NCBI RefSeq assembly: GCF_017562075.2
Contig: NC_054084.1
Location: 21,750,389 to 21,814,388, forward strand
Reading direction: 5' to 3'
Origin: Anopheles merus
Lineage: Eukaryota; Arthropoda; Insecta; Diptera; Culicidae
Length of the DNA: 64,000 nt
Shown: piece by piece, positions 1 through 12,135 of the stretch
Position numbering within the stretch: position 1 is the first letter of the stretch
Layout: the number at the start of each line of letters is the position of its first letter
Translations under genes and position numbers: made by a program
The notes under the pieces: generated by a model
Databases searched by the model: none
What the model saw: the letters and a program-made list of their open reading frames with translations, nothing else
What the model was told of the DNA's origin: nothing

Positions 1-3000
1 CGTACAAAGCCGTACCTGGTTACAAAAGGAACGATTGTTCTAAGAAAATTCCAGTAAAGCTCGTTGTTTTTTTTTTTTTAATTCATTCTTAATTTCATCA
101 TTTTCAGAACAGATGGTTACAGCTTGATAGGCTCATAGGCAGCTCATAGGATATTCTCAACTCTCATACAATCGATTCTAGATAAGATTCAAGTGCAGTG
201 CGTCCTCTTAGTGGCCAAACTGTGTACTTCATAGTTACTTTTAGTCCATTCTTGTTTTCTACTGAATTGTGTGAACGGGTTTGTAGATATTTCTTCTTAA
301 ATATTCTGCATTAAGTTTTCATTAAGTCCTTTTAAATGCTACTGAAATTATTATATTTTTTTTTTTATTTCACCTCCCAATGGTCCTTGTTTGTGCTTTT
401 TCGTTGTGGAGTGGGTAAACCATATGTCTATGTTTTGTTGGTTAGTCCATTATAGCACAACATATAATTTTACATATTGAAAATCCACCAAATGCACACC
501 TTTAGGTGTGAAGATGGCATCAAATTTTATAATATTTTGCAATCATTTTTATTAAGACCCATAGCGCATGCACTTATTTCTATTTCATCCAATCAATCTA
601 ACTCAAAGGAATTAAAGCTCCCATCACTTAGCAAGCTTTGTAAAACTAAGATACCCAAACAATGCATTTACTAAAAGCGCAAAACAAAACAATAAAAAAG
701 CCGATGGCAAACACACGCTTTACTACGCTGCCACTTGAAACATTCATTCACAAGACCGCCTTTTGCCATTAAACCAATAGCCATTAACACAATACAAACG
801 CCACCACACAGATGGCATTGTGATCGTGTACCGATCGAGGATCATCGTTGTGTGTTTCCGTGTGCATTCGCCACCATTGCTCGTCGACCACATCGACACA
901 CCGAAGCTGTCCATATCCGGAGGGCTCGTTTGCCTTTTGACCGTGCTGTTATGTCCGGATTTCACAAACCTGTCTCCCTCCCCTTCCCATGCTGAAGCCC
1001 TTGGCACACGGGTTGGCAACATATCACAATCGAGCCTGTCACTAAAATGTTGATAGAGAGGCCCCGGGGTACGACGACCATCGGTACGACAAGCTATGAT
1101 GATCACACACACACGTAATCGTTTTGCGTTTTATTTTCATCCGCGTTTTCGGCTTGCAAAAGTGCAACGCACGGGCACGGCTGGCTGGTGCGGCTTTCTT
1201 TCCGTTTTGTTTCGATAGGTACGGAGAGGACAACACGAATAGCTGCCACGGTCAGTTGAGAGAGCGCGTTTTTGGTGAAAGGTTTTCGATAGAAGAAAGC
1301 GGAATATATACATATTGTCGCGGGAAGCTTATCACAAAGTGCGGCATCACAATACTTTCGCTCAGGTGGTTTAGAGATTGATTTAAAATTTAGAGAGTTT
1401 AAAATACTAATATGAATGCAAAGTGTTATTGTTAATGCTTTTACATATCATTTTCTTCAATCATTGTTTTTATTTGTAGCATAATTTCTGGAAACTCATT
1501 GGTTGAAGGACCGTAGCGCCAAATTCCACAAATTTCTTCATGATGTCATTTCTTGCCGCTTCCGGCTTCTTTCCCCCGAATGACTTCAAACAGTCGAAAG
1601 CCGCCCGTCGTATGTGTAAGCCCAATTCTCTCCAAGCCTGGCCCCATTTACCTTTTCTCCCCCATTCCCCCATCCATCGGATATCGTCGAAGCCGGCTTT
1701 AGCTGTAGGTGCGAGGGCGAGCCATTCCGTTCTCACCGTATTTGTATTTGCGTTGCAATTTGAATTGATAACGAAGCCGAAGCTATATCGGCGCCCTGTA
1801 TGAGTATGTCCCCAGCAAACTAATAGCAATTGCAACAATGTAGAGGAGACAACATTGGGGCTAGACGACGATATGGCGCACAAATTGCTGCCAGCCAGCC
1901 AGCAAGGTTTTGTGAATGTAGGGCGGACGGATTTACGTACGCAAATGTTTACCATCTTTGGTCATCGTTATAGGATTGTATCTTGTTTTTTTTTTTTGTG
2001 TTTCCCCTGTTTCGTTGTTTTGTGTCTGATCACAATGTGTGATGGTTCTGTTTTTAGGGCCACACAAAAGCTTATCCCGCGAGAATGGTGTGATTTTTTA
2101 AATTCATTACTTGTTTTTTCGCTTTATTCGTTTAACACAAATTAGTGCATTTTGCCACACTGCACTGTACTGATGATGATGATGATGATGATGATGATCA
2201 TAATGATGGTGGTTGGTTTACGATCCTGTCTACTTCCGATCGGTGTCAGCTTCGGTGTGCCACTGTGCTACTTCTACCATTATCACGCTCTGGACTGCCG
2301 GACCGAGGCGCCCCAAGGCTGACAATGTGCAATGGGGTAGGAGGCGGGAACGCGCCAAGCACCACACCCTTCCAATCCTTCCAATCCAGTCAACCAGTGC
2401 AGCAGTAGTGATTAAAATTAGGTTTCGTTTGCATGGGTGAACTGCCCATTCCCATTCCATCGCGCGTGGAAACAGAAAATCGTTTAAAACTTTTGCCCCG
2501 CGGGCAGTGTTCTCGTGTTTTGTTAATGCAATGAGTTACGGCACAGGATCGTAATAATGTTTTGTCAATTGTTTTAATTGCTTTTCAATAATTAACTGTT
2601 TAGCTTGTTACAAAATGAAATTAGGAAGCATTATTTGCTCTGGTTTTTCATTCACATTTACACCGATTGTTGAGCTATCGAGGTCGAGTAATTGAAATGG
2701 AGAAGCGATTATTCATCGACCTATATTAATTTAAAATCATTTAGCTATTTCTGCTACGACTAATTGCTATTGGATACTATAATTCCTTTTTTCCGATTTT
2801 TTCCTCTGATAACTACGTTATATTTTACCAGCAAATTTAAGAAAAATCGAAGAATAAATAAGGTATGAGCTTCCTTCATGAATTTGGTTTAAAATATTAG
2901 CTTCCTTCAAACAATACTAACTTTGGTAAACAAAAACTCAAATTAGAGCCACGAAGCTAAATCTCACATTGAAAGATCCATCATTGAAGTTGGTTTTTGT

Positions 3001-3480
3001 TTTCCAAATTCCCAATTATTTAAAATTTGCACTTTGGTTTGGGAAATTATTGTCTCAGTTCTTATAACCTTCATGTTAGTGTAATGAAAATATTTTAAAT
3101 ATTCGATATAAATTTTGTGTTTTTCGTTATGACAATGTACTCTGATAACGGTTTTTTCAAATATCCTCCTCATAACGCAATGTCACCATTGTATTGAACT
3201 GTCATTTCACAACAGCACGGATGTACGGACAGCCGGATAAAAGGTACCCGTATAGACGGCATTCCACTGTATATGTTTGTCCAAACACTTGCGACTTGAG
3301 GAAAAAATAGGAAAAAATGAATTATAGCATATAAAACATGAATTGAACAGAATTCTATAAATCTCATTTACCTTTTGTAAAATAACTATTTATATTAACA
3401 TTTATTTACATTTATCCTGGGCTTAAAAAAAGAATCGATTTCTGAAGATCCAGCCCAAGAAATGCTATGATTCATGTACT
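1..3480. other. gene-free AT-rich DNA
   Basis: I see no supportable gene here. The stretch holds poly-T runs, a GAT/ATG trinucleotide run at about 2171-2198 and scattered short open frames on both strands. The longest, 161 codons on the minus strand at 1470-1955, shows no domain, no family resemblance and no splice context that I recognise. The sequence could be intron or intergenic DNA. Confidence 0.6.
2171..2198. repeat. (GAT)n microsatellite
   Basis: About nine tandem GAT units are seen directly. The site is probably length-polymorphic. Confidence 0.85.
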
Positions 3481-3499
3481 ATACTAGGGATGGGAAAAA

Positions 3500-3935
3500 T
3501 GAAGTTTTCGTCAAAATTGATTCCGGATAGTAGGTCCGAAAACAGTTTCCGGTATTAGAATCGGCTCCAAAATGGGCTCCGGGATCAGAATTGGCTCCGA
3601 AATCAGAATTGGCGTTGAATTCGAAGTCATTTTCGGCATTTCCATAAGCTCATGCTACGTATTGATAGCCGCAAATAATCCATAAATTTACTTGTAAACG
3701 ATCCTTTCACATGGAGATTACTGGATTGATTTTGCTTCTAACTTCTTATTTCATTTGAAGAATTGATTCTCATTCCGGAGTTAATTCAAATTCGGGAATC
3801 AATTCTGATTCCGTTTCCGAAGCAAATTGCGATTCCCAGGTATATTCCGATTCTGGAGCCGATTCCAAATTCGGAGTCGACTCTGGAATTGTATCCGGAG
3901 TTAATCGGAGCATCAGAATCGGCTCCGGAATTGAT
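3500..3935. repeat. degenerate GATTCC/GGAATC-type array in two opposed arms
   Basis: Short related words such as GATTCCG, GGCTCCGGA, GAATTGG and AGAATCGG recur every 6 to 12 bases. The left arm (about 3500-3650) is richest in GGCTCC and CAGAATTGG. The right arm (about 3760-3935) carries their reverse complements, GGAGCCGATTCC and GGAATTG. An ordinary 110-bp stretch separates the arms. Because the period is a multiple of three, both strands of the right arm stay open for 60 to 70 codons with an Ile/Pro/Glu-type repeat. I take this as a by-product of the repeat and not as coding. Confidence 0.6.
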
Positions 3936-3970
3936 TCCGAACACAATTGCTTCTACAACAACGTTCAATC

Positions 3971-6900
3971 ATTGACTCTTTTTTCTCGTAAAAAGAACGT
4001 TTCTTAATAGTCTATAGCACACTAATATCGCAAACGACAAAATTCCATTGCCCTAATTTGTCTGCAACCATATTGCAATAAATAAAACAGCCTGTTCTCC
4101 ATTACTACTACACCCTCCATCAATACTCTAAGTACTTCCTCGCACACCACTCACCCGCGCACAGCTACGGGAAGGAACGGTGTGTGCGCGCGTGTGGCGT
4201 ATTCGATGCTTTGCCAGTCCGCGCCCTTCCTACGCAATTTTATATTTTTCAGAGCTATCATGATGGCGCCCCGGGAACAACGGTGGTGTGTGTGGGGGCA
4301 ATTTTAAGCCATTTCAAGAGGCGTATGAATTCATTTGAAAATAAATAGTACATTAAATTACTCGGCCCGTCTTGACACGACGGTGGTAGCGGCCATCGTT
4401 GTCATCATCATCGTCGTCGTCGTCGTCGTCGTTGCTGGAGCATTCTACAAACAACAGCTGGCAACTGGTTGGGGCAACATATTTGGGTGTAAGGTGTGAT
4501 GATTGACGTCATCGCCCCGGACACTGCAGCAACATACCTTGAGTGGTACGGGGTGCTCTGTGTTTGTCACTTACTTTTCGGGATCCCATTCCGGTGTGTA
4601 CTGCAAAATGTGGTACGTTTTAATGTAGCTTTAAGCGTCGTGTTTTGGGTCTGTCTCCAGGTGAAGTAGGAAGGTGATTTTTCTTAAGTAGTAAAATGTT
4701 TCAAATATTCCACCTGTCAAACGAACCAGAAAAAAGAGTCTTTATCATTAAACTTGCACGACATCCAGCGTGCAGAAAACAAGCTCAAATCGGGACTAAA
4801 GCATTATCCTGCAGAAGTAAATAGATAAGCGAGCGGCTCCATAAAACCATGACACTTTTGTAAATAATGTAGTCATATTACGGCTCATTCGAGCATCGAC
4901 CTACCTGACGCCTCGGAAACGGACGGGCTGACACTGCTGGATTGATCACGTGTCGGAAAATCATTTCCATTTCCACGACAAAAACCCCTCCCCGGACAAG
5001 GAGAGAGACGCAACTGTTCGGGGGCGTATTTTTCTGCTTTTTTCCCACTTTTAGCGTGTACCAAAATATCCGAACAGAAGAACACGCGCGCTCGGTGTGC
5101 TTGTTTGTTTGTTTCATTTTATTCGCCAACCTGTAGCACTTACGGAATATATTATTTGCGCAGGCATGCAATGCCTTTACGCTCTCCCAGGGTACGTTAG
5201 ACGCCAGGGGGTACGTTAGACCGCTTTTTGATGTTAGACGCTAGAAGACGATGAACGGAGGCGGCAAGGCGCTCTTTTGGAAATTTGCCCCACAACATTT
5301 TCTTCTTGCGTCTTCTACCGATGTTGTGCTTTTTGGGAGCTTTTTTCACGTTTTTAAACCACCCACCAAAGACAACAAGGCAGACAGGAGGGGGCCATGT
5401 GCTGGTGGTGTGGTGAACGGCCGGACGTGAACGGTCGTGACATCCAATTACCTTCCGCTGTCGATAGCAACCGTTAGACCCCGGACGAGGGAAAAATCGA
5501 AACACAAATCCTCGAGACACTCATCCGACGTCTGGTGGAATACCTTGGAGCGACAGATGAATTACTGCTAGATGTTCTAATTTGCATAACAGCAGTCAGT
5601 AGTTTCAATTGTCTGTTTAAAGCCTGACGTTCTGTTGGGGGGACAAGCGATTGAAATAATATTGGTTCCATAAGAGAGGAAAAAAGGTAAAAATTAAACA
5701 ATAAAACCATTATTGACACACGCTGATGGTAAATCAATACACTTAACGAATTGCACACAACCGTACGTAATGATCGTGTAATGAGCACGTGAAGGTACAA
5801 CTAGAGAGTGCAGTGAGTTTATCAAGTGCTGCTCGCGTTGCTACGGCTCTAGCCAGCCACATATAACCTTTATATGTCGCACACGGTCGAACCATTAAAC
5901 CGATCGACGAACATCAACAACCATCCACCACGAGGGGTCACTTTACGGAGGGCAAGCAGAAGGTGTGGAGGGCAATATTTCAATCACCACCCGGTCGGTC
6001 TGCCCCATTAGAAGGGCATCGCGCGCTGTCTGTCTGCCTATTTTGGAGTTCTGATTCTAAAATGTATCGATCAGCAGCGACATCGCCGGGTTGTCCGGGT
6101 CCTCCGCCGGCTCGGCTCTCATTATGCGCCTCTGCCTCTGCTTTTGCCGTATCATTCGGTGTCATTTATTGGATTATTTAAATTGAAGCTTTTAGCGTAC
6201 ACAGGTTGCTCGGGTCGGTGTGTTTTGTTGGCTAGAGGGCGCTATTTTAAAGCAACACTGTCAAATCAGCTTCGGTGTGAGTTTCATCCCCTCCCCCCAG
6301 TACAGTAGTGTTGGCCTACTGCCAGCAGCTTTTGGATATGGGGTAGCCACGGTTACGCGACGTTTCGAATGTCCGCCGCGTAATAAACCAAAAAAACCCG
6401 ATCGAGGATGATGGGGCTCACGGATCAGTGGTCCACATCATCATCGTCAACAACATCATGAAGCAGCAGCACACCGGGTGTGGTGGGTGCGATGAGGTGC
6501 GGCTTCAATAAAAAGGAAGAAAAGCCAAAGCCAAATGTTCTCCATTGTTTTTCCTTGGCTCGTCCATTTTTATTATCCAATAGCAAATCCGTCCCGTGAT
6601 GGACGTTCGATGTGTAATTCAGTATTGATTTAGAGAAGGGTGTGATTGGAACGGATTTAGTTTGCCCATGATCATCGTGATCATTTTCTAGCAGTGATTT
6701 GGTTAGCTTTGGTGCTTAACGGGTTTAATTTGTTGTCTCATTAAACTTCCTGTATCCATTTCCCTCTTCTAATAATCCTTCATTTCATCATTATTTTCCT
6801 CAAAAATGCCATTCCTCTCAAAGGACTCCATCTCAATAAGTAGTTGATAAAATCCTACCCATTTGCTGACACGTCTCCTTGGGGGGGCTGAATTCCTTCC

Positions 6901-8868
6901 CGGAAAAGTGGCCTTACCGTCTCAACAGATTGAGCGTGGTCAGTGCTGCATGGTGTTGGTTTATTGATTGTGGAAGAGGAAAAGGCCAGTCCTCCTGGGG
7001 TGCATTTCCAAACAAGACAACAAAACTGTCATGAACTTTGATGGTTTGTTGTTATGAGCTTTGCCATTTTCCATTCGCATCTGATGGTTGATTTTCGTTT
7101 TTCGTTCTGCTCTGGAACGCTCTGGTATACTTGTTGGGAAAAGGAGCTCGTTAAAAAGCGCACCGGGTTCACCGGAATTAATGGACCAGAAGGAAATGGA
7201 TCGTAAAGTTGAGGAATCGTTTCTTAAAGATGGGCCTAAAGAGTGGTTTTGTTGCATGTTGAAAGGTGACCCAATGTGGGACCATTCATCTGCACCCTGT
7301 TGAAAGTTTGTCAATCAGGTCAATCATGTTGTTTGAATCAGTTCTTTGTTACTGTACAATGCTACGATATTCTGTGAAATACAATAAGAAAATGGCCATT
7401 AATGCCCGAAATTTATTATAATCTATGAGAATTGTATGTTTTTGTCTATATGTTAAATGTCCGATTGAATTCTCTTCATTTTCTCAATCACAAAACACAA
7501 TAGATCCAATAATTGTAACTACATGAAAACCAACCTTCTCTCTACAATTAGAAACCACCAATCTCCTCTTCCCCTTCCTGTCTACTCGATCTTATGTTTC
7601 AAGTACATTCGAGTGTTAACCGTGCCTATTAAAATGTTGACACTTGTCTTAACTACTCGCCGAGGCAAGAAGCCCCACGGACAGACAGGTTGCTGCCATG
7701 GTAGTAGGAGCCGACATTGAAGCGTGATGTAATGACCATATCTTGCCATGTACACACGTTGTCCGTCCCCCTTTTTTTCCTCCACAAACACCTTCACCAG
7801 TGACCATGCTTTGATTCACAGTCCACCGCAGATAGGGAACGACTTTTGCGCTATCGCTTCTCGCGCGACATCGGGCTTTCCTATCCGATGCGACATCGCG
7901 CGCTTCCAACCGCGTGTGAATGTATGTAACACTGTGTATATCTATTTAGAAACTTCACCCGACATTAATGCGGTAGCTCATGTTTTTGTTGGTGTTGGCG
8001 TGCGTGTGTGATGTATGTCCCGGAAGGCGCTAACAGAAGATTTGAACCGATAAGGAAAGCTGTCCGCCCTCCGTCCCGCTGTTGTCAGACGCCACCTAGG
8101 GCGTTGAGGTAAAACGGTGGAGATGCACCATTACTTCCTGCCCTGCTGTCGGTGTGGGGGAACGTTGTTGTTGTTGTGTTTGTTGCAGTGTGAGTGTCCC
8201 AAATTATCTAGATCCTGATAATGTATTGGCGTTCGGTTATCGACTCACGTCATTCCCCACTCAACGCGTTGATTCATTGCCTTCACTTGAACTGTGCAAG
8301 CATGTTGAATTGAATTACTCATTTCTCTTTTCATAAGAATCCAACAAATGTTGCCATGAATGGTTTCATTCTGAAAAAATAGCTAAAATAAACTACAATC
8401 TATACCTCAACTACAACTCATTCCTTCAATTGGACTATAAATGACTAATATCTAAGCTCAATGTGTGATGGACCTCTAATTAGTGTTCGCTTGATTTTTG
8501 CTAAAATTTTGTATTCAAAATGGTTTTGTTTCTAAATCGAATACAATATTACACATTTTCGTAAAAATGTAACGTACAATTCAAAGGATCAAAATGCTGC
8601 AAAATGCCTTTTTAATGGAAATTAAATAAACAGATAATTCCATTTAATGAATTTAAGAATATCATTGATAATGATTTGTGATAATGTTATCAAAATAGTC
8701 AATGTAAAGAAAGATCAATTATATTATTTAGTCCTTTTATAGACATTTTCTGTACAAAATTATCCGCCATTCCATAGCATGTGATTTTAAACCAAATTGT
8801 ATCTATTTAGTGGTCTATGGGATGTAACGTAGAATTTAAAAAAAGGTTCAAACGCATCGTTTGATTTA
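3971..8868. other. gene-free stretch
   Basis: No gene is supported. The region contains a TCG trinucleotide run (4402-4432) and a short direct repeat of GGTACGTTAGAC at about 5191-5220. At 6961-7314 overlapping open frames occur on both strands, without domains or convincing splice sites. Base composition varies between AT-rich and moderately GC-rich, as in introns or intergenic DNA of Anopheles. Confidence 0.55.
4402..4432. repeat. (TCG/TCA)n microsatellite
   Basis: A run of TCATCA passes into nine or so TCG units. It is seen directly and lies in noncoding DNA. Confidence 0.8.
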
Positions 8869-9783
8869 CAGGGTTTTTCAAGTCAATTTCGAATGTAAAC
8901 GTTGTTATTCACCGCGTGGAAGATATTTATCCAAATCAAACTGATATTTCATTTCCATCATATTTTTTTTAATTTCTTCAGCATGATTTTCAACACGTCT
9001 CAAGCTGGATTGAATTTGACAGTCTTTATTTTTTCTTTAATTATCATGTTTTAAAACTGAAATTTCATTATGAAGCAAAAACAGCATTTGACCACCGACA
9101 AACCGACGTGACACATGCGTTACAAAAATGTCCCACACGAAAGTACTGTCATTTGCTAGTGAGGCGATCACTTCTGTCAAAGTAAGCTCTGTTCACGGCA
9201 TCTTAGATGTAAACAACTTTTCCAAATACAAATTGCAAAGGAAGAGTGAGGCAAGATTTTGTGAGAATTATTGGACAAAACACCTAGAAAAATCATTTTA
9301 TAAGTTTCTAAATCAAAACAAAAGATGTGAGAAGTGAATAAAACAATTCGCATTAGAATTTGGGAAGAAAAACAAAAAGGAAGTTCAGCAGTTTCTCGTC
9401 TGTGTCAGTGTAATAAGCGAATCATTATAGAGATGGCGCTAGATCGTATTTATTTAACGTATTTAACGTATTTTCATTTGAAATAAACAGACAACTTTTG
9501 AAGCTCATTTTGTTCGAAGTGTCACGTCGGTTTGTCGGTGATTTGACAGCTGTTGAAAAACATCTTGGAGGAGGAGGTGAATAATTATGTGCACATTGGA
9601 AAGTGACTTGGAAAACCCTGTATCACCAACTTACAGGCTTTTCCAAGTCATTATCGAATTTGTACATAATTATTCACCTCATCAAAAATGTTTTTCAACA
9701 GCTGTCAAATTGTGTATTTGCTTTAATATGAAATTTTACATACGCAACAACGTTTACATTCGAAACTAACTTGTAAAATCCTG
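8869..9783. mobile_element. TA-flanked palindromic MITE, or two abutting copies
   Basis: The outer ends form terminal inverted repeats of about 43 bp with only a few mismatches. The left end starts CAGGGTTTTTCAAGT, the right end finishes ACTTGTAAAATCCTG, and both are flanked by TA. At 9536-9716 a second inverted repeat of about 80 bp per arm is centred on 9627. There an ACTTGGAAAACCCTG end (to 9620) and a CAGGCTTTTCCAAGT start (from 9634) lie 13 bp apart, each with its own TA. This fits either two related elements side by side or a composite. No transposase is visible; the 69-codon frame at 9128-9337 has no known motif. TA duplications point to a mariner-like source, which is inference. Confidence 0.75.
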
Positions 9784-10046
9784 TAAATCTGTCAAAGCGG
9801 AAAAGAAAGTAAATAAGATAGCAACGAAAATGTTCCAAAAAGCTCTTATCAATATCCTTTTCATTAATAACTTACATTTAGATTACAACTTTGTCCACCA
9901 GTTGGTCCAGTTGACGATGTTACCTTCAAATTTATTTTACATCCCACGTCATCCTCCGTAGCATGGTGCACTGCTACTGCAGCTACATTACACGTCCACC
10001 GTCCACAAACAGTACAGATACATTTGCGATAGTTTTAAAACAATTA

Positions 10047-10070
10047 TCCCCCCCCTCCCCCCCCTCCCCC
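10047..10070. repeat. poly-C tract interrupted by T
   Basis: Three C runs are separated by single T bases. Such a tract is error-prone in sequencing, so its exact length should not be trusted. Confidence 0.8.
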
Positions 10071-12065
10071 ATCCGAGAATTATCTCTGTCCTAGTTTCGT
10101 TAGTCGAGCAAGAATTTCCGCTCGCCACTGATTGTGGCAGTGTGCAAAGGTTTTGCTAAAAAGCGGTCCCCATTCCGTTACCCACCCCTTGTCTGTGCAT
10201 TAGAGTGGCGTCACGAGCGTACCGTCTAGCGTTTGCGTTAGTTTAATGAATTCATTTAATCTCGGCATTCCGACGCACACACAGAGCCCTGCAACCGTTT
10301 GCTGCTGGATGTTGTTTTCTTTTTTTTTCTTCTTCAAATGAATCCCTTTTTTGTAGCTGATATGATAAAGGGTAGCTTGCGAATGGGTTGTCTTGGGTAT
10401 GTGGTAAGATCCGGTTTACCTTGTAACGATCGAGTTTTTGCGAGATTTTGCACAATCCTTTCCTGTCCTCCTCTTCGTCCTCCTCCTCCTCCTCCTCCCA
10501 GAAAAGTTTACTAATTAGGCAAAGTTTTAATTTTTAATGGAAAAGCCAATCGGAGAGCCGATCCTACGTGCCTACATTAATAGCATTTAATTTTAGTTTT
10601 GGCCAATATAAGCAGCTCTATTATAGCAATATAGCAGGTCTATTGACGTTTTAATTTTGCACGGCGTTTTCGTACTTTTGATGATCACAAATTCTTTTTT
10701 TAATCACGCTTCACTTTAAGAAAATGTATCAGAACAATAAAAAAAAAGAAAATTTATTACTCATCCACCCAATACTCAAACACGACAAACCCCCCCGCTT
10801 CAGCTGCTTCCAAACGGTGACGGCTAAATTAACCCTTTTGCTAAAAGGTGCAAACTTTGGTCCCAAACAACGGCGCCAATAGGCACCCTAGGGCGGATAT
10901 AAGGGTTTAAACTTTCCTTCCTGTATTTTGTTCTCCAACGTCCACCGCTGTTGCTCCCAAACGCCTCCCATACTTCTTTCATTGGGAGTTGATTTTTATC
11001 CTCGGGTCCCTTCTTTCCCGGTTGGCTCTTTTTTATCTTAAATTTTTAATGTTTCCCTTCCGTTGGATACGACAGGTTCTTTGCGGGTGGTTTTGCCTTC
11101 TGCAAGTCGGTTTCTTTCCTGCTTGTTTGAGCAGCAAAAAAAGGGCAAAAGGCATGGCAAAAAGGGTTCAAAGTTCATCACACATAGACACACACACACA
11201 CACACCTCCTAACGACCCACAAAAGCCAGCAAGCAAATAGGTTTCTGTGGCTGCTTGGTGCTCTCCCCTCCCAACCGGGGGTATGTGCATTCTTCCGTGC
11301 AACTGCATCCATCCCAAGGGGGGGGCCGGGTACAATACACAGGATACAAGGAATGTCCTTACCCCGGAGGAAGTGGGGAGGATGGATAGGCTGACACAGG
11401 TCAGGAGCGTCTGTTTGACCTTTTGCTGCAAATCCAACACCGATAGATTGTTCGTAAAGTAAGGAAGCCAGCTATTCCTTTTATATAAAAGAGGCATATA
11501 CACCAAGGGTTGACTTCTGCTGGTTTGATATGGTACACAGGTATATGCTCTACTGCTTCTTTCAGCTAGACGTAATTCTACTCCACTTGGAAATAAAAGG
11601 AGCTCCCGTCATGATTTTTCCTGACCGCAATGGTGAATTTGTTCTTGTGCCCGTTCCACCGGGCTCGCGTCGTTGTTAGAGAGGTAGTGGTTTGGCCTTG
11701 TTAGCGCACAGTATCAGCTGGATCTGCAGTGACCACCGAATAGCCCATAACAAGTGTAACATTATGGTAGGGTTTTCTTTCGCTCCTCTTCTCCGGAAGA
11801 GACAATCGGCGATGTTACTTATGGTAACAAGCTTAACGTAAATTCTCTAGCCTGAATACCGGCCGTAACGGCCGTGGCTGTCGTTGCGGTCCCTTTTAAG
11901 AGGGACTGATTTATTGTTGTAATTTTTTTGTGTGAAATCATTCAGTTGAAGAAAGACCATTTTTCTGTATAATTTAGGGTTTTAAATTAAATCTCCATAT
12001 TTATTATTATCATAAACCTCACATGCAATCATTGATATTAACATTTAGCGCACGTATTACTGGAA

Positions 12066-12135
12066 TGATTTCACAGTGCAGCGGTAAGCGCACGGGTTTG
12101 CATATTAAGCGTTATGAGATCAAATCTCAGTTTTC
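12066..12135 (+). repeat. tRNA-like or SINE-like fragment
   Basis: A box-A-like stretch (GTGCAGCGGTAAGCGCACGG) is followed about 30 bp later by a box-B-like stretch (GAGATCAAATCTC). Spacing and order resemble an internal RNA polymerase III promoter. No full cloverleaf with an acceptor stem is evident, so this is not called as a working tRNA gene. A similar pattern lies inside another element at about 39126-39182. Confidence 0.35.

Noticed and set aside
1470..1955. 161-codon minus-strand open frame
   Set aside because: No domain, no family resemblance and no splice signals; the overlapping plus frames are of similar quality, so chance is likely.
3763..3975. Ile/Pro/Glu repeat protein of 70 residues
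   Set aside because: The frame follows from a degenerate hexamer array and is open on both strands; no start context or splice signals support it.
12066..12135. functional tRNA gene
   Set aside because: Box-like motifs are present, but no paired acceptor stem or anticodon loop could be drawn.
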